Shown: in pieces, positions 61,428 through 64,000 of the stretch
Numbering within the stretch: the stretch's first letter is position 1
How the letters are laid out: each line of letters opens with the position of its first letter
Source: UBA2330 sp035443185
GTDB taxonomy: Bacteria > Bacteroidota > Ignavibacteria > Tepidaquicellales > Tepidaquicellaceae
DNA: 64,000 nt
NCBI GenBank assembly: GCA_035443185.1
Contig: DAORRV010000007.1
Coordinates: 1-64,000, forward strand
Reading direction: 5' to 3'
Position numbers and translations under genes: made by a program
The notes under the pieces: model-generated
What the model saw: only the letters and a program-made list of their open reading frames with translations
Told to the model about the DNA's origin: nothing
The model's database searches: none

Positions 61428-62276
61428 TTAGTATCTCCTTATCAAATGATCACTCTCACTGCCATTCATAAAATTTTTATGTGACACTATATGTGCATAA
61501 GCATTATGATTATGAATACTCTCAAAATTTTCCGCTTCCACACTGTACCAGATAATGTTCTTCTTCTTTTTTAATTTCATCACAACATTCCGCACTAGGT
61601 CTTCTACGAACACAGGATTTTCATATGCTCTCTCGGTTACAAATCTTTCATCTTCTCTTTTCAAAAGCGAATATAATTCAGAACTGGCGCTGGATTCAAC
61701 AATTGTGATCAGGTCTTCTATCCATACAGTATTCCTGAATCTTACTGAAACAGTAACTTCACCTCTCTGATTATGAGCACCGTATTTTGAGATATTTTTG
61801 GAACATGGGCAAAGCGTTGTAACAGGTACTTTTACTGTTAATACAAAATCTTTTTTCTTTCCTGATCTGACAGCGTGAAACTTAGCTGTATAATCGATCA
61901 AAGAAGGTTTACCTGAAACAGGTGCATTCTTCATTTTGAAATATGGAAATTCGATTTCTATGTGAGATGAATTTGCATTAAGTCTCTTCTGCATTTTGAG
62001 AAGTAATGAATCTATAGAATCGACATGAATTTCACGGTCTTCATTCTGAAGGATCTCAACAAACCTGCTCATATGAGTTCCTTTGAATTCTTTCGGCAGA
62101 TCTACAGTCATTGAAACCGTAGCAATTGTATGCTGCAATTCATTATCTCTGTCCTTTACGGCTATAGGATACTTCAGATTTTTAACGCCGACTTTATCAA
62201 TTGGTATCTCTCTGATATCTGTCTGATTTTGTACATCGGGAAGTTTTACAACAGAAGCTGTAGAAACTTTACTCAA
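61428..62276 (-). CDS. folE2: GTP cyclohydrolase I type IB (FolE2)
   Basis: 282 residues with the FolE2 signatures 'DRDNELQHTIATVSMTVDLP' (about 43-62), 'GTHMSRFVEIL' (about 71-81), 'VPVTTLCPCSKNIS' with the metal/catalytic Cys (about 150-163) and 'AHNQRGEVTVSVRF'. It converts GTP to dihydroneopterin triphosphate, the first step of folate synthesis, and unlike FolE can use metals other than zinc. A typical family length. A single gene in this window. Confidence 0.95.
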   Translation of the reverse strand: MSKVSTASVVKLPDVQNQTDIREIPIDKVGVKNLKYPIAVKDRDNELQHTIATVSMTVDLPKEFKGTHMSRFVEILQNEDREIHVDSIDSLLLKMQKRLNANSSHIEIEFPYFKMKNAPVSGKPSLIDYTAKFHAVRSGKKKDFVLTVKVPVTTLCPCSKNISKYGAHNQRGEVTVSVRFRNTVWIEDLITIVESSASSELYSLLKREDERFVTERAYENPVFVEDLVRNVVMKLKKKKNIIWYSVEAENFESIHNHNAYAHIVSHKNFMNGSESDHLIRRY

Positions 62277-62369
62277 ATTATTCCTTTCTTATAAATATTG
62301 TTGATTATCAAAAATATATTTTTATATAAAAAGACACGGTTTTTCTAACGTGAAGACCAGGTTTAAAAT

Positions 62370-62846
62370 TCAGATATGGCAATTAATTTCTTTTATTTCA
62401 GGAAATTCTCTGCAGTCTAAAGAAATAAAAAATGGTTCATTTCTTTTTTTAAATAATCTGCTCCATATAAATTTTTTATCCGTTTCAGGAATATTATGTT
62501 TGTCAAAATTGTCAGGGTGTATGAAAAAAAAATTACCTTCATAACAGTTATCCGGTAAATATTTTATTCTGTGTTTATATTCCATTAGAAATATCATTAC
62601 GTTTCCAATATGGGGATATTCCCTTTCTGTAACAATTCCCGCTAATGTCCAGTCATTTTCATCTGAGTCAAGATCACATTCTTCTTTAGCTTCTCTTACT
62701 GCGCAATATACAGGTGATTCTGCAAGCTGTGTTTCTACTTTTCCGCCAGGGGGTGAAATGAGTCCCATATTTGGGTTTTTCAGTCTTTCCATCAAAAGAT
62801 ATTCACCTGATTCGTTTTGTATATATAATAGAGTAGCGAGTTTCAT
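62370..62846 (-). CDS. Nudix hydrolase
   Basis: 158 residues with a complete Nudix box, 'GGKVETQLAESPVYCAVREAKEE' in two parts (about 35-57), matching GX5EX7REUXEEXGU. It has a preceding 'LYIQNESGEYLLMER' strand pair. It resembles MutT/8-oxo-dGTPase-type enzymes (NUDT1-like substrate loop 'NMGLISPPGGK'). It probably cleans damaged or excess nucleoside triphosphates. It lies 12 bases after the amidohydrolase-like gene on the same strand. Confidence 0.9.
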   Translation of the reverse strand: MKLATLLYIQNESGEYLLMERLKNPNMGLISPPGGKVETQLAESPVYCAVREAKEECDLDSDENDWTLAGIVTEREYPHIGNVMIFLMEYKHRIKYLPDNCYEGNFFFIHPDNFDKHNIPETDKKFIWSRLFKKRNEPFFISLDCREFPEIKEINCHI

Positions 62847-62858
62847 TCAATATAATTT

Positions 62859-64000
62859 TTATTCACCGTCACGGAATCCAAATTTAAGCTTCTCTTTTTT
62901 AAATGCAGGCTTTGAATCATTAGTAATTTCATTTTCTACTTCGTCTGTATTTTCCTTCTCAATTTCCCTGTCAATTTCTCTATCAATTTCTTCGATCTCT
63001 CCTATATCATCAAAAACTATTTTTGAATTGACGGCTTCAGATCTGATATCCTCCTTGATCTCTGAGATCATTGCAGTTTCTTTAGCCACAGGTTTTTCTG
63101 TAGTAAATTGTTTTTCTGTTTTCTGAATTTTCTTATTGTGCCTGGAAATTTGCTCGAGCTGCTCCAATTTATCAGATTCTGAGATCAGATCCATTTCCAT
63201 ACCTGAATCTTTTATTTCAAGTATCCCATCAATTTTATCATTTTGTTCAGTCTTTGCTTCTCTCGATTTTTCAAACTCTTCTTCTTTCTTTCCCTTTATG
63301 GAAAACTCGCCTTCTCCTTCATAGGTATCCATCTCTTTCATATCTACATAAATTTCTTTGCTGCTCTTTCTGATTTCACCATCCTCTGACTCATTATTTC
63401 CGCTAAGAGAAATTTTATTAACTCTTTCTCTCATGAGATATTTCTCTTTGTACTCTATGAATTTTCCCGCTTTATATAATTTATCCGAGACGGCAACTGC
63501 TTTGATTATAAGCTCCTGCTCGTTTACGCCGCTAAGTCTGTTATCCATTACTAACTGCTCACCTTTTATAATTACATTTGAAATATCTTTTATAGTGAGA
63601 TTTTTTATAACAAATTCACACAGACTTTCACCTGTGATCTCAGGAATTGAAACTGTATTTCTCAGATCATTCAAAGAAAAGAATATCATATCTGCTGAAT
63701 TATTTCTCTCTATCGAACCTGTAACATTTGATAATCCGAATAACCGGGATGGATTATGCGTTGCCATCTTAAATACTGATCCGTATGATAATGAACTCTT
63801 CGGTATTATATTTGACAAGACTTTAAGTTCAGTTAAAATATTCGAACCGGTATAACCTGTTCCAATAATTATATTCAGCCCCGAAAAAAGCAGTTCGTCA
63901 ATATCAATTTTCCTACCGGCTAAATTCAGATAGTCAGATGGTGATATAAGAATAGAAGCATTTTTCTTTTTCAGAATGTCCAGCTCTATCTGATTTATAT
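62859..64000 (-). CDS. Amidohydrolase-like (AtzA/SsnA family) protein with charged C-terminal tail, partial
   Basis: The 5' end lies beyond the window; the frame is open to base 64000. The visible part starts in the last barrel strand. 'SGLNIIIGTGYTGSNILTEL' replaces the usual GTDSxxSN motif, so the catalytic metal-binding Asp is Gly. Then come 'VFKMATHNPSRLFGLSNVTG', 'SADMIFFSL' and 'VIIKGEQLVMDNRLSGVNEQ', all as in this family. From about 180 residues before the end there is a tail rich in Glu, Lys and Asp (for example 'EIDREIDREIEKEN') with no domain I recognise. It is likely a non-catalytic relative. Confidence 0.75.
   Translation of the reverse strand, partial: INQIELDILKKKNASILISPSDYLNLAGRKIDIDELLFSGLNIIIGTGYTGSNILTELKVLSNIIPKSSLSYGSVFKMATHNPSRLFGLSNVTGSIERNNSADMIFFSLNDLRNTVSIPEITGESLCEFVIKNLTIKDISNVIIKGEQLVMDNRLSGVNEQELIIKAVAVSDKLYKAGKFIEYKEKYLMRERVNKISLSGNNESEDGEIRKSSKEIYVDMKEMDTYEGEGEFSIKGKKEEEFEKSREAKTEQNDKIDGILEIKDSGMEMDLISESDKLEQLEQISRHNKKIQKTEKQFTTEKPVAKETAMISEIKEDIRSEAVNSKIVFDDIGEIEEIDREIDREIEKENTDEVENEITNDSKPAFKKEKLKFGFRDGE

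Noticed and set aside
63358..63855. 165-codon open frame opposite the amidohydrolase-like gene
   Set aside because: Antisense shadow; the opposite frame matches the family well and stays open to the window edge.
1..64000. tRNA, rRNA, tmRNA or other standard RNA genes
   Set aside because: All spacers were read on both strands for cloverleaf ends and known cores; nothing convincing was seen, though small RNAs cannot be excluded by eye.

Overview
The window looks like a scaffold from an AT-rich (about one third GC by eye) member of the Bacteroidota/Chlorobiota group, most likely Ignavibacteria-like. Evidence: two secreted proteins end in a type IX secretion sorting domain of the 'NYPNPFNP' type; outer-membrane barrels, a TonB-dependent receptor and Omp28-type lipoproteins are present; three promoters match the Bacteroidota TTG-N20-TAnnTTTG pattern; and many genes start with TTG. 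A run of exactly 100 N (3652-3751) marks a scaffold gap, so this is probably a draft or metagenome assembly. No tRNA, rRNA, CRISPR array, integrase or prophage was found.

Layout. 0-7 kb: end of a thioredoxin-reductase-like flavoprotein, a helix-hairpin-helix/beta-barrel protein, a TfoX-like protein, the gap with a broken gene beside it, a deoxyribonucleotidase and a HEAT-cyclophilin fusion. 7-14.3 kb is a decaying, repeat-rich region: a REP-associated transposase (RAYT) between inverted REP palindromes, an sdhB with three in-frame stops, an sdhA with a large internal deletion, an intact protease-TPR/enoyl-CoA hydratase pair, and a broken VapBC-like toxin-antitoxin pair. 14.3-34 kb is mostly housekeeping: START-like, DUF4406, VOC and META proteins, a WYL regulator, B12-dependent ribonucleotide reductase, PhzF, FKBP, CspA, PtsI, NuoH, a TlpA/outer-membrane/Omp28 operon and NadA. 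34-45 kb: PPK2, a tandem TPR duplication, an S51 peptidase-NTF2 fusion, a methyltransferase, the C-terminal half of a split CarB, a glycosyltransferase and a TonB receptor. 45-57 kb is rich in exported proteins: VOC proteins, a GH16-like lipoprotein, a serine hydrolase, and two type IX cargo proteins including a subtilase. 57-64 kb: Ndk, PBP1A, LpxH, a DsbD-N-like protein, FolE2, a Nudix hydrolase and an amidohydrolase-like protein that lacks a catalytic Asp.

The most unusual signal lies between genes. At least seven intergenic elements have two inverted arms built from a degenerate 8-base repeat (GNCTCAAA on one strand, CTTTGAGNC on the other); one sits inside perfect 12-bp terminal inverted repeats. 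A second 8-base-period element with a different unit occurs near 31.7 kb. A third family (AAGTTTGC...GCAAACTT) flanks the serine hydrolase. Together with the REP-RAYT unit, this suggests a genome carrying several non-autonomous hairpin element families next to genes that are being lost.
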